The notes beneath the pieces are model-generated. The model was not told where the DNA came from, did not search any database, and was given only the letters and a program-made list of their open reading frames with translations. Below, one piece after another: positions 1 to 5,310 of a stretch of DNA of 5,387 nt. Source of the stretch: Clostridia bacterium (GTDB taxonomy: Bacteria; Bacillota; Clostridia; Christensenellales; Aristaeellaceae); contig CAAEEC010000080.1 in the NCBI GenBank assembly GCA_900754755.1, forward strand, positions 1-5,387. Direction: 5' to 3'. A program made the translations under genes and the position numbers. Position 1 is the stretch's first letter. Every line of letters begins with the position of its first letter.

Positions 1-1433
1 CCGTGGCTATCGAGCAGGATTTCGCCGCAGGGATTGCAGCCGCAGAAATTGGGACGGCGCTTTTTGCCCGCTTCTTCGTTGACCCAACCGGGTTCCCCAG
101 AAAAGCGCATTTGCTGCAGATGCCAGTGCAATTGCTCCCGCGTCGGCTTGCGGCGGTAAAAAATCGAGTTGTTGCTCATCTGGCGATGGGCAATGGACTT
201 ATCGATTTCCCAGCGGCCGTTGATCTGCCGGTACAGGTTGCTCTTGGCCTGGATGCATTCAGGATCGTCCTGGTCGACGAGGCCAATCTCCGAAGTGCGC
301 CGCACGCCGCCGGAAACCACGTTTTCACCGATGATGTTGGCGATATCCAACAGGTCGATGGGGCGCAGTTGCGTGCGCTCGCAACCGTCGCGCAATCCGG
401 CGGAACGAATGACGCGATGGATTTTATCCAGCATGGTCAACATGGATTCATAGCCGCTGGCCGTGCCGCCGAACACTTTTAGTCGTTCGCCGCGCGGACG
501 GATGGAATCGTATTCCACCACGATCCTGCGAATCCGCGAATATTCCTGGTTGGTCAAAATCTGGAAATAGTGGTCGATGGCCTGTGCCCAGCCCTCTTTG
601 GAATCGCCGATGGCGAGGTTCACCGTATCACCGGAAAAGACCAGGTTTGTATATTCCAGGCGTTCGGATTTTTCGCGCGGGTTATAGGCTTTATGGATGA
701 TTTCCAGGTCGGTACGGATTTTGGGCAATTGTTCCGCATCCGTCTTCAGTACGCGCACGCCGACGCCGCTGCCGACCATCAGCAGGTAAAACAAATCATG
801 GAACGCATGATAATCGTCGATCACCTCAAAAGCGCAATTGTAATTGGCCATGGGATACGCCTCGGAAACCGCCGTCGCGCCAACCCACAGCGTGCGCCCA
901 GAAAGGAACTGGCGCAGGTGATAGATGTTGTCGTAGAGTTTTTCCGCCTCTTCGCGCGTGGTTGGCGCGAGGGAGCAATTGTATTCCACGGCGCGCCGCA
1001 CGGTTTCCCACCAGAACTCGCGGCGGTTGAGCACGGGAATGTAGCGCGAATAAGTGCGCGAATACACAAAAGCGCCCAACTCGCCCATGGGAGTGGGGGC
1101 GTGCTTATAGCGCGAAAGGAATTCGCGGCTGAGCAGTCCGTCTTTCCATTCCATCAGCCCGCGCGTTTTTTCCTTATCCATGCGATAGAGGATATACGCC
1201 TTTGCGGTTCGAAAACATTCGTTTTCGAACAACGACTCTTCCACCGCGTCCTGGATGGTTTCGATATCGACAACGCGCTCGTTGCGCGAGCGGATTTTTT
1301 CTTCCACACCGTCTACCACGCGCTGCACCGCGCTATCGTGTTCCCCCGCGGCAGCGGCGGCGAGCGTTACCGCGCGAACGATAAATTCGCGGTCGTAGTC
1401 CACGATGTTGCCATTTCGCTTTCTGACCTGCAT
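1..1433 (-). CDS. nrdJ: Adenosylcobalamin-dependent (class II) ribonucleoside-triphosphate reductase, partial (C-terminus off the left edge)
   Basis: This enzyme reduces ribonucleotides to deoxyribonucleotides for DNA synthesis, using a thiyl radical generated from adenosylcobalamin, so it needs no oxygen. The visible 477 codons begin with an ATP-cone domain (about residues 2-90, starting MQVRKRNGNIVDYD), the usual allosteric site for dATP/ATP. The reductase barrel follows, with GRTLWVG (179-185), NYNCAF (C200, expected first redox cysteine), LMVGSGVGVRVL (218-229), IRPRGERLKVFGGTASG (311-327), LRPIDLLDIANIIGENVV (356-373), HRQMSNNSIFY (416-426) and NPCGEI (467-472). In the last motif C469 and E471 match the radical cysteine and glutamate of Lactobacillus RTPR. 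The partner redox cysteine and the C-terminal cysteines lie beyond the window. The ATG at 1433 is chosen because GAGGGAG (1446-1440) sits 6 nt upstream. The ATP-cone is absent from the classic L. leichmannii enzyme. Family assignment is very secure. Confidence 0.96.
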   Translation of the reverse strand, partial: MQVRKRNGNIVDYDREFIVRAVTLAAAAAGEHDSAVQRVVDGVEEKIRSRNERVVDIETIQDAVEESLFENECFRTAKAYILYRMDKEKTRGLMEWKDGLLSREFLSRYKHAPTPMGELGAFVYSRTYSRYIPVLNRREFWWETVRRAVEYNCSLAPTTREEAEKLYDNIYHLRQFLSGRTLWVGATAVSEAYPMANYNCAFEVIDDYHAFHDLFYLLMVGSGVGVRVLKTDAEQLPKIRTDLEIIHKAYNPREKSERLEYTNLVFSGDTVNLAIGDSKEGWAQAIDHYFQILTNQEYSRIRRIVVEYDSIRPRGERLKVFGGTASGYESMLTMLDKIHRVIRSAGLRDGCERTQLRPIDLLDIANIIGENVVSGGVRRTSEIGLVDQDDPECIQAKSNLYRQINGRWEIDKSIAHRQMSNNSIFYRRKPTREQLHWHLQQMRFSGEPGWVNEEAGKKRRPNFCGCNPCGEILLDSH

Positions 1434-1481
1434 GGTCTTCTCCCTCGATTCTCTTGTTATGCAAAAATCGCGCGCGCAAAA

Positions 1482-1497
1482 GCACAGCATCTGGTGT
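1482..1497 (-). promoter_or_regulatory. Possible second NrdR box, 32 bp from the first
   Basis: The plus-strand text GCACAGCATCTGGTGT matches the NrdR consensus at about 11 of 16 positions. It starts exactly 32 bp from the primary box, and NrdR boxes typically occur as pairs about three helical turns apart. The match alone is weak. The site also overlaps a perfect hairpin in the nrdJ leader (1487-1503), so the resemblance could be incidental. The spacing is the main argument for it. Confidence 0.4.
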
Positions 1498-1513
1498 AGA
1501 TGCAATGCCTTCC

Positions 1514-1529
1514 ACACAATATATGGATT
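1514..1529 (-). promoter_or_regulatory. NrdR box (primary)
   Basis: The plus-strand text ACACAATATATGGATT matches the NrdR box consensus acaCwAtATaTwGtgt at 13 of 16 positions, including an unbroken run over the first 11. It overlaps the 3' part of the nrdJ -10 box and the predicted start point, where NrdR binding would block RNA polymerase. NrdR is the ATP/dATP-sensing repressor of ribonucleotide reductase genes, so the location fits. Binding itself is inferred. Confidence 0.7.
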
Positions 1530-1556
1530 ATACCACGATCAATTTGCCAAAGTCAA
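1527..1556 (-). promoter_or_regulatory. nrdJ promoter (sigma-A type)
   Basis: On the minus strand a -35 box TTGACT (1556-1551) and a perfect -10 TATAAT (1532-1527) are separated by 18 bp. A TG one base before the -10 makes it an extended -10. Transcription should start near 1520, giving a leader of about 87 nt before the nrdJ ATG. That leader contains a perfect 6-bp hairpin (1487-1503, arms GCATCT/AGATGC). No terminator is visible between the upstream exported-protein gene and this promoter, so some read-through is possible. Confidence 0.75.
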
Positions 1557-1593
1557 TGGAACAGCAGAACAAGTTTTTGTGTACTGCGAACGG

Positions 1594-2127
1594 CTACGGC
1601 TGCGGGAGAGGAGCGGTTTCTTGAATGGAAAGGGTGGAAAGAATCTGCGCCATTTCTTCCGATTTCGCGTTGGTGAAAATCGCCGTGACCACGGATTCGC
1701 TAGAAAAAGAATAATACACGGCCACGGGAACGCCTGCCGCAGTAAACGAAAGGCAATACACGTTGTTTGCGCCGCACAGCGTTTGCGTGCCAGAGACGTT
1801 TTCCACCTGAATGGGGGCGATGGCTTCTTCGATGCGCCATACGTATTCGCTCTGGAAGAGTTCCATAAACTGGATGTTCATGCCTTGCGAAGGCTGTATA
1901 TAGGCGCACAAACTGGCGCCATTTTCGCTGACCGCCATGCACGCGCCGGCGGGCGCCATGCCGGAAGCGAGCTGGGAAACGTTTGCTTGAGACGCCGCAT
2001 CCAAAGTGCTCCAATCTTCTCCCAGCGTCATTTGAAACCCATTTCCCATAAGCGTTGTATCTGCAAGCGCACCCCACGAGGAAGCCGCTAAAAGAAAAGC
2101 AACCAAAAGAACCAGAAATTTTTTCAT
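1594..2127 (-). CDS. Small exported protein of unknown function (177 aa)
   Basis: I do not recognise a named family. The N-terminus is a clear Sec signal peptide: MKK, a hydrophobic core (FLVLLVAFLLAASS, residues 4-17), and a probable signal peptidase I site GALA|DTT after residue 22. There is no lipobox, so it should be released or exported rather than lipid-anchored. The mature part (about 155 aa) has four cysteines (C63, C74, C118, C125), possibly two disulfides. Its pattern of an early GNGFQMTLGEDW segment, a VAVYYSFSSESVVTAIF strand and a closing helix EEMAQILSTLSI is loosely like the PsbP/Mog1-type fold of small secreted proteins, but this is a guess. The start at 2127 is chosen over an in-frame ATG at 2208 because GGAGGTGG (2138-2131) lies just upstream and the signal peptide begins there. 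It is transcribed divergently from the chromate transporter genes. Confidence 0.8.
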   Translation of the reverse strand: MKKFLVLLVAFLLAASSWGALADTTLMGNGFQMTLGEDWSTLDAASQANVSQLASGMAPAGACMAVSENGASLCAYIQPSQGMNIQFMELFQSEYVWRIEEAIAPIQVENVSGTQTLCGANNVYCLSFTAAGVPVAVYYSFSSESVVTAIFTNAKSEEMAQILSTLSIQETAPLPQP

Positions 2128-2146
2128 GATCCACCTCCGCACCCCT

Positions 2147-2175
2147 ATTATACTATTTGACGCGGCAAAGCGCAA
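2147..2175 (-). promoter_or_regulatory. Promoter of the exported-protein gene
   Basis: On the minus strand, TTGCGC (2175-2170) and a perfect TATAAT (2152-2147) are spaced 17 bp apart. Transcription would start near 2140, almost at the ribosome binding site (2138-2131), so the untranslated leader is only about 13 nt. The promoter interleaves with the divergent chromate-transporter promoter, and each -35 box lies in the other's spacer. Confidence 0.7.
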
Positions 2176-2185
2176 GCGGTATAAT
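2157..2185 (+). promoter_or_regulatory. Promoter of the chromate transporter gene pair
   Basis: TTGACG (2157-2162) and a perfect TATAAT (2180-2185) are separated by the optimal 17 bp. The predicted start point is near 2192, only about 15 nt before the ATG at 2207, with GGAGGG (2195-2200) inside that short leader. This leaves no room for a riboswitch, so any control is probably by a protein at the promoter. Confidence 0.75.
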
Positions 2186-2206
2186 AGAAAAAACGGAGGG
2201 ATGCCC

Positions 2207-2770
2207 ATGAAAGACAGGGGATTTTACGCGAAGCTCTTTTTCTCCACGTTTTACCTCAGCGCGTTCACCTTTGGCGGCGGATACGTGATCGTGCCACTGA
2301 TGCGCAAGAAATTCGTGGAAGAATATCATTGGCTGGAAGAAGGGGAAATGCTGGACATGACGGCCATCGCGCAATCCGCGCCCGGTCCCATCGCCGTCAA
2401 CGCCGCTATTTTGGTCGGTTACCGCCTGCGGGGCGTCTGGGGAGCGTTGGTATCCATCTTGGGCACCATTTTACCGCCGCTGATCATCATATCGGTGATT
2501 TCCCTGGGGTACACGGCATTTCGCGATAACGCGATCGTCTCCATGGTGCTGCGTGGCATGCAAGCCGGGGTGACGGCAGTGATTGCCAACGTGGTGATTT
2601 CCATGGCCTGGGACATTATCAAGGAAAAACGGATTTTGCCGGTGCTGGTGATGGCCGGGGCATTTTTGCTTTCGGTGTTCACAGGCGTGAATGTGTTGGT
2701 CATTTTGCTGGGCTGCGGCGCGATTGGCGCGGTGGATACCCTGCGCGCCATGAGGAGGGCCGGAAAATGA
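2207..2770 (+). CDS. Chromate transporter (CHR family), short-chain subunit 1
   Basis: A 187-residue integral membrane protein of the CHR (ChrA) superfamily. Full-length ChrA proteins of about 400 residues contain two homologous halves; this is one half. The diagnostic motifs are FTFGGGYVIVPLM (20-32), the amphipathic EEYHWLEEGEMLDM (38-51) and QSAPGPIAVNAAILVG (56-71). Hydrophobic segments follow at roughly 78-100, 119-135, 142-160 and 162-176. Family members export chromate or contribute to sulfate/chromate anion transport, but many in anaerobes are untested and the substrate here is not proven. The ATG at 2207 is chosen over in-frame ATGs at 2126 and 2201 because GGAGGG ends 6 nt upstream; the ATG at 2201 would abut the ribosome binding site. 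The stop overlaps the next start (ATGA), so the two halves are coupled and probably form a heterodimer. Confidence 0.93.
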   Translation: MKDRGFYAKLFFSTFYLSAFTFGGGYVIVPLMRKKFVEEYHWLEEGEMLDMTAIAQSAPGPIAVNAAILVGYRLRGVWGALVSILGTILPPLIIISVISLGYTAFRDNAIVSMVLRGMQAGVTAVIANVVISMAWDIIKEKRILPVLVMAGAFLLSVFTGVNVLVILLGCGAIGAVDTLRAMRRAGK

Positions 2771-3342
2771 TTTATCTTGAATTGCTGTGGAGTTTTTTTC
2801 AAATCGGCCTTTTCAGCATCGGCGGCGGCTATGCCGCGATGCCCATCATCCAGCACCAAGTGGTGGATTTGCATGACTGGCTAAACCTCACGGAGTTCGC
2901 GGACATCATTTCCATCTCCCAGATGACGCCTGGGCCCATCGCCATCAACTCCGCCACGTTTGTAGGCATGCGCATCGCCGGGTTGGCTGGCGCCATCGTG
3001 GCCACCATCGGCTGCGTACTGCCTTCGTGCATTATTGTGCTGATTCTCGCGCACCTGTATCTCAAGTACAAAGAGATGGATTTGCTCAAGGGCATCCTCA
3101 AAGGGCTTCGGCCTGCGATCATCGCTCTGATCGCTTCGGCAGGCGTGACCATCGCGGTTCTCGCCTTCTGGAACACCACGATGGACGCAATCCGTCTCTC
3201 CGACACCGACGGCATCGCCATATTCCTTTTTGCGGCGGGCCTCTTTGTGCTGCGCAAATGGAAGGCAGATCCCATTTATGTGATGGTGGGTTCCGGCGTG
3301 GCGGGCTTGGGCCTGTATTCGCTTTTTACATATTTGCTCTAA
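2767..3342 (+). CDS. Chromate transporter (CHR family), short-chain subunit 2
   Basis: The second CHR half, 191 residues, homologous to but distinct from its upstream partner. It has LFSIGGGYAAMPII (15-28), DLHDWLNLTEFADIISISQM (34-53), TPGPIAINSATFVG (54-67) and hydrophobic segments at roughly 70-96, 115-135, 149-162 and 170-190. The ATG overlaps the upstream TGA by 4 nt (ATGA at 2767-2770). AGGAGGG (2753-2759) lies 7 nt upstream inside the previous gene, so both reinitiation and independent initiation are possible. In other Bacillota such pairs (for example B. subtilis YwrB/YwrA) act together, and the halves have been reported to sit in the membrane with opposite topology. The same arrangement is inferred here. 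No obvious U-tract terminator follows the TAA. Confidence 0.93.
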   Translation: MIYLELLWSFFQIGLFSIGGGYAAMPIIQHQVVDLHDWLNLTEFADIISISQMTPGPIAINSATFVGMRIAGLAGAIVATIGCVLPSCIIVLILAHLYLKYKEMDLLKGILKGLRPAIIALIASAGVTIAVLAFWNTTMDAIRLSDTDGIAIFLFAAGLFVLRKWKADPIYVMVGSGVAGLGLYSLFTYLL

Positions 3343-3386
3343 TAGGGAATGCCCCGTATTTCTCGGTTAAAAATCGACTTTTGGCA

Positions 3387-3414
3387 TTGAACCAGGCGCA
3401 AATTGTGATATAAT
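3387..3414 (+). promoter_or_regulatory. Strong extended -10 promoter of the NifU-like/GGGtGRT operon
   Basis: TTGAAC (3387-3392) and a perfect TATAAT (3409-3414) are 16 bp apart, with TG at 3406-3407 giving an extended -10 (TGATATAAT). Transcription should begin near 3421, leaving a leader of about 128 nt. The flanks are AT-rich, unlike the G+C-rich surroundings. Confidence 0.75.
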
Positions 3415-3420
3415 ATAAAA

Positions 3421-3548
3421 TGGTATAGAGGGAATCATTGTGCGCGCAGCGCACGTGGGCTCGGAGGAGAATTTCTCTGGGCTGGGTGATTGCCCAAGTT
3501 TGGATCGGTGAATCGCCGGTCTTTTGCGCGAAAGAAGGAGGACGGACG
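3421..3548 (+). ncRNA. Candidate structured 5' leader of the NifU-like/GGGtGRT operon
   Basis: The untranslated leader can fold into several local hairpins. These are GTGCGC/GCGCAC with a 3-nt loop (3440-3454), GAGA/TCTC (3467-3477), TGGGC/GCCCA (3478-3482 with 3492-3496) and an 8-bp hairpin (3503-3521). The segment GCCCA (3492-3496) can also pair with TGGGC at 3456-3460, or four of its bases with TGGG at 3483-3486, so alternative folds are possible. It does not contain the T-box consensus or the hallmark segments I know for TPP, cobalamin, SAM, lysine, glycine or fluoride riboswitches. It may be a regulatory RNA or only a leader with hairpins; conservation would decide. Confidence 0.4.
3503..3525 (+). 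terminator. Terminator-like hairpin in the operon leader (possible attenuator)
   Basis: An unbroken 8-bp stem (GATCGGTG pairing with CGCCGGTC, including two G-U pairs in RNA) closes a 3-nt loop (AAT) and is followed at once by TTTT (3522-3525). The U run is short, so termination would be partial at best. It lies 10-20 nt before the ribosome binding site AAGGAGG (3535-3541). It could therefore act as an attenuator, or simply keep the ribosome binding site exposed. Confidence 0.4.
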
Positions 3549-4241
3549 ATGCAATACACGCATGAAGTGGAAAAGATGATCTGCGTCGCGAAGGGCCCCA
3601 ACCATGGCCCCGCGCCCATCCCGGAAGAGGGCCGCTGGGTGCAGGCGAAGGAAATTACCGACATTTCCGGTTTGACGCACGGCGTAGGCTGGTGCGCGCC
3701 GCAGCAGGGCGCGTGCAAACTGACGCTCAACGTTAAGAACGGCATCATTGAAGAGGCGCTGGTGGAAACCCTGGGCTGCTCCGGCATGACCCATTCTGCC
3801 GCCATGGCCAGCGAAATCCTGCCGGGGAAAACGATTTTGGAAGCCCTGAATACCGACCTAGTGTGCGACGCGATCAACACCGCCATGCGCGAACTGTTCC
3901 TGCAGATCGTTTATGGCCGTACGCAGTCGGCCTTCTCGGAAGACGGTCTGTCCATCGGCGCTGGCTTGGAAGATCTGGGCAAGGGCCTGCGTTCGCAGGT
4001 GGGCACCATGTATGGCACCAAGCTCAAGGGCGCGCGCTATCTGGAAATGGCTGAGGGTTATGTGCTCTCCATCGCTCTGGATGAGGACAACGAGATTTGC
4101 GGCTACAAGTTTGTCAGCCTGGGCAAGATGATGGACGCCATCAAGAAGGGCACCGACCCCAAGGAAGCCTACGAGAAGAACATCGGCACCTATGGCCGGT
4201 ATGAGGGCGCGGCGAAGTACATCGACCCGCGGCAGGAATAA
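3549..4241 (+). CDS. NifU-like iron-sulfur scaffold family protein (GGGtGRT-associated)
   Basis: A 230-residue cytoplasmic protein with a NifU N-terminal-like domain (about residues 45-125). The best match is LVETLGCSGMTHSAAMASEILPGKTILEA (71-99), which mirrors the GCGSAIASSS...KGK segment of IscU/NifU with C77 in place of the central cluster ligand. C49 and C56 flank the position of the first ligand. The usual Asp next to that cysteine is missing, and no cysteine stands at the position of the third ligand. The C-terminal 100 residues exceed the usual IscU length (about 130 aa). Iron-sulfur binding is therefore plausible but unproven. The ATG at 3549 follows AAGGAGG (3535-3541) by 7 nt; a longer frame from TTG 3438 lies in the leader and has no ribosome binding site. 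The GGGtGRT gene follows after 21 nt, a pairing seen repeatedly in anaerobes. Codons are strongly biased, suggesting high expression. Confidence 0.85.
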   Translation: MQYTHEVEKMICVAKGPNHGPAPIPEEGRWVQAKEITDISGLTHGVGWCAPQQGACKLTLNVKNGIIEEALVETLGCSGMTHSAAMASEILPGKTILEALNTDLVCDAINTAMRELFLQIVYGRTQSAFSEDGLSIGAGLEDLGKGLRSQVGTMYGTKLKGARYLEMAEGYVLSIALDEDNEICGYKFVSLGKMMDAIKKGTDPKEAYEKNIGTYGRYEGAAKYIDPRQE

Positions 4242-4250
4242 GGAAGGAGC

Positions 4251-4257
4251 GAGGTGA
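4251..4257 (+). promoter_or_regulatory. Ribosome binding site that decides the GGGtGRT start
   Basis: GAGGTGA is a perfect 7-base complement of the 16S rRNA anti-Shine-Dalgarno end and lies 5 nt before ATG 4263. A GTG at 4254 in the same frame sits inside this site and is therefore an unlikely start, although AAGGAG (4244-4249) precedes it by 4 nt. Confidence 0.7.
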
Positions 4258-4262
4258 CACAG

Positions 4263-5261
4263 ATGATCCGTTTTGAAGGTTACGACAGGCGCATTGCCAA
4301 GATCCAGCCGGTGCTGGAGCAGTATGGCTTCGACGGCTTTGAGGCCGCTCGCGATTTCTGCCTCTCCAAGGGCATTGATGTGGACAAGATCGTTCGCTCC
4401 ATCCAGCCCATTGCTTTTGAAAATGCCATCTGGGCGTACACGCTCGGTTGTGCCATCGCCCTCAAGAAGGGCGTGAAGACGGCCGCGGAAGCGGCGGAAG
4501 CCATCGGCGAAGGCCTGCAGGCGTTCTGCGTGCCCGGTTCTGTCGCGGACCAGCGCAAGGTCGGTTTGGGCCACGGCAACCTGGCCGCCATGCTGCTGCG
4601 CGAGAACACCAAGTGCTTCTGCTTCCTGGCGGGCCACGAGAGCTTCGCTGCGGCGGAAGGCGCCATCGGCATCGCCCGCACCGCGAACAAGGTGCGCAAA
4701 GAGCCGCTGCGCGTGATCCTCAACGGCCTCGGCAAGGACGCCGCCATGATCATCAGCCGCATCAATGGCTTCACCTATGTGCAGACCCAGTATGACTACT
4801 ACACGGGCGAGCTCAAGATCGTGCGCGAAAAGGCGTATTCCGATGGCGATAAGGCCAAGGTGCGCTGCTATGGTGCGGACGATGTGCGCGAAGGCGTCGC
4901 CATCATGCATTATGAGGATGTGGACGTTTCCATCACCGGCAACTCCACCAACCCGACTCGCTTCCAGCATCCTGTCGCCGGCACGTACAAAAAAGAGTGC
5001 ATCGACAAGGGCAAGAAGTATTTCTCGGTCGCTTCTGGCGGCGGCACGGGCCGCACGCTGCATCCGGATAACATGGCCGCCGGTCCGGCTTCTTACGGCA
5101 TGACCGATACCATGGGCCGCATGCATTCCGACGCGCAGTTCGCCGGCTCTTCCTCCGTGCCCGCGCACGTGGAAATGATGGGCCTCATCGGTATGGGCAA
5201 CAACCCCATGGTCGGCGCAACGGTTGCCGTGGCTGTGGCTGTGGAAGAGAGCAGCAAATAA
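4263..5261 (+). CDS. GGGtGRT family protein (function unknown)
   Basis: A 332-residue soluble protein that carries the family signature GGGTGRTLHPDN at 259-270, followed by MAAGPASYGMTDTMGRMHSD (271-290). Other conspicuous segments are the glycine-rich GLGHGNLAAMLL (101-112), FLAGHESFAAAEGAIGIART (121-140), ILNGLGKDAAMIISRINGF (152-170), GNSTNPTRFQHPVAG (226-240) and a hydrophobic, glycine-rich C-terminus (VEMMGLIGMGNNPMVGATVAVAVAV). Cysteines occur at 33, 63, 89, 118, 120, 202 and 246, and C118-x-C120 is the only close pair. There is no signal peptide or clear membrane helix. The GGGtGR loop looks like a phosphate- or nucleotide-binding turn, but no reaction is known to me. It is co-transcribed with the NifU-like gene 21 nt upstream, which suggests a joint role around iron-sulfur or another metal or cofactor. 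The codons are those of a highly expressed gene. Confidence 0.93.
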   Translation: MIRFEGYDRRIAKIQPVLEQYGFDGFEAARDFCLSKGIDVDKIVRSIQPIAFENAIWAYTLGCAIALKKGVKTAAEAAEAIGEGLQAFCVPGSVADQRKVGLGHGNLAAMLLRENTKCFCFLAGHESFAAAEGAIGIARTANKVRKEPLRVILNGLGKDAAMIISRINGFTYVQTQYDYYTGELKIVREKAYSDGDKAKVRCYGADDVREGVAIMHYEDVDVSITGNSTNPTRFQHPVAGTYKKECIDKGKKYFSVASGGGTGRTLHPDNMAAGPASYGMTDTMGRMHSDAQFAGSSSVPAHVEMMGLIGMGNNPMVGATVAVAVAVEESSK

Positions 5262-5275
5262 GTTAGTTATAAAAG

Positions 5276-5300
5276 ACTGGCGCTCCATATGCGAGCCAGT
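5276..5300. terminator. Stem-loop just after the GGGtGRT gene
   Basis: ACTGGC (5276-5281) pairs perfectly with GCCAGT (5295-5300) around a 13-nt loop, and an alternative fold pairs GCTC with GAGC inside. It starts 14 nt after the stop codon, as an operon terminator would. On the plus strand, however, no T run follows. Read on the minus strand it is followed by TCTTTTATAAC, so it would work better for a gene arriving from the right. It may instead be the 5' helix of the RNA-like region downstream. Confidence 0.35.
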
Positions 5301-5310
5301 GCAGACTGTC

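Noticed and set aside
3..1499. Plus-strand open frames at 3-482 and 570-1499
   Set aside because: They are antisense to nrdJ. The minus strand gives an uninterrupted 477-codon class II reductase with all expected motifs, while the plus-strand products have no recognisable domain.
1405..2091. Plus-strand open frame of 228 codons
   Set aside because: It spans the nrdJ control region and the antisense of the exported-protein gene, and has no ribosome binding site. The minus-strand gene there has a signal peptide, ribosome binding site and promoter.
3343..3386. Intrinsic terminator after the chromate transporter pair
   Set aside because: AATGCC (3347-3352) can pair with GGCATT (3383-3388), but across a 30-nt loop and with no T run after it. 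The other stems are only 3 bp.
3463..3469. GGAGGAG in the leader as a ribosome binding site for a leader peptide
   Set aside because: No ATG, GTG or TTG follows at a workable distance; the nearest GTG is at 3486, too far away. The bases also form part of a small hairpin.
3438..3548. N-terminal extension of the NifU-like protein from TTG 3438
   Set aside because: It lies in the hairpin-rich leader, has no ribosome binding site, and encodes a composition unlike the family. AAGGAGG before ATG 3549 marks the real start.
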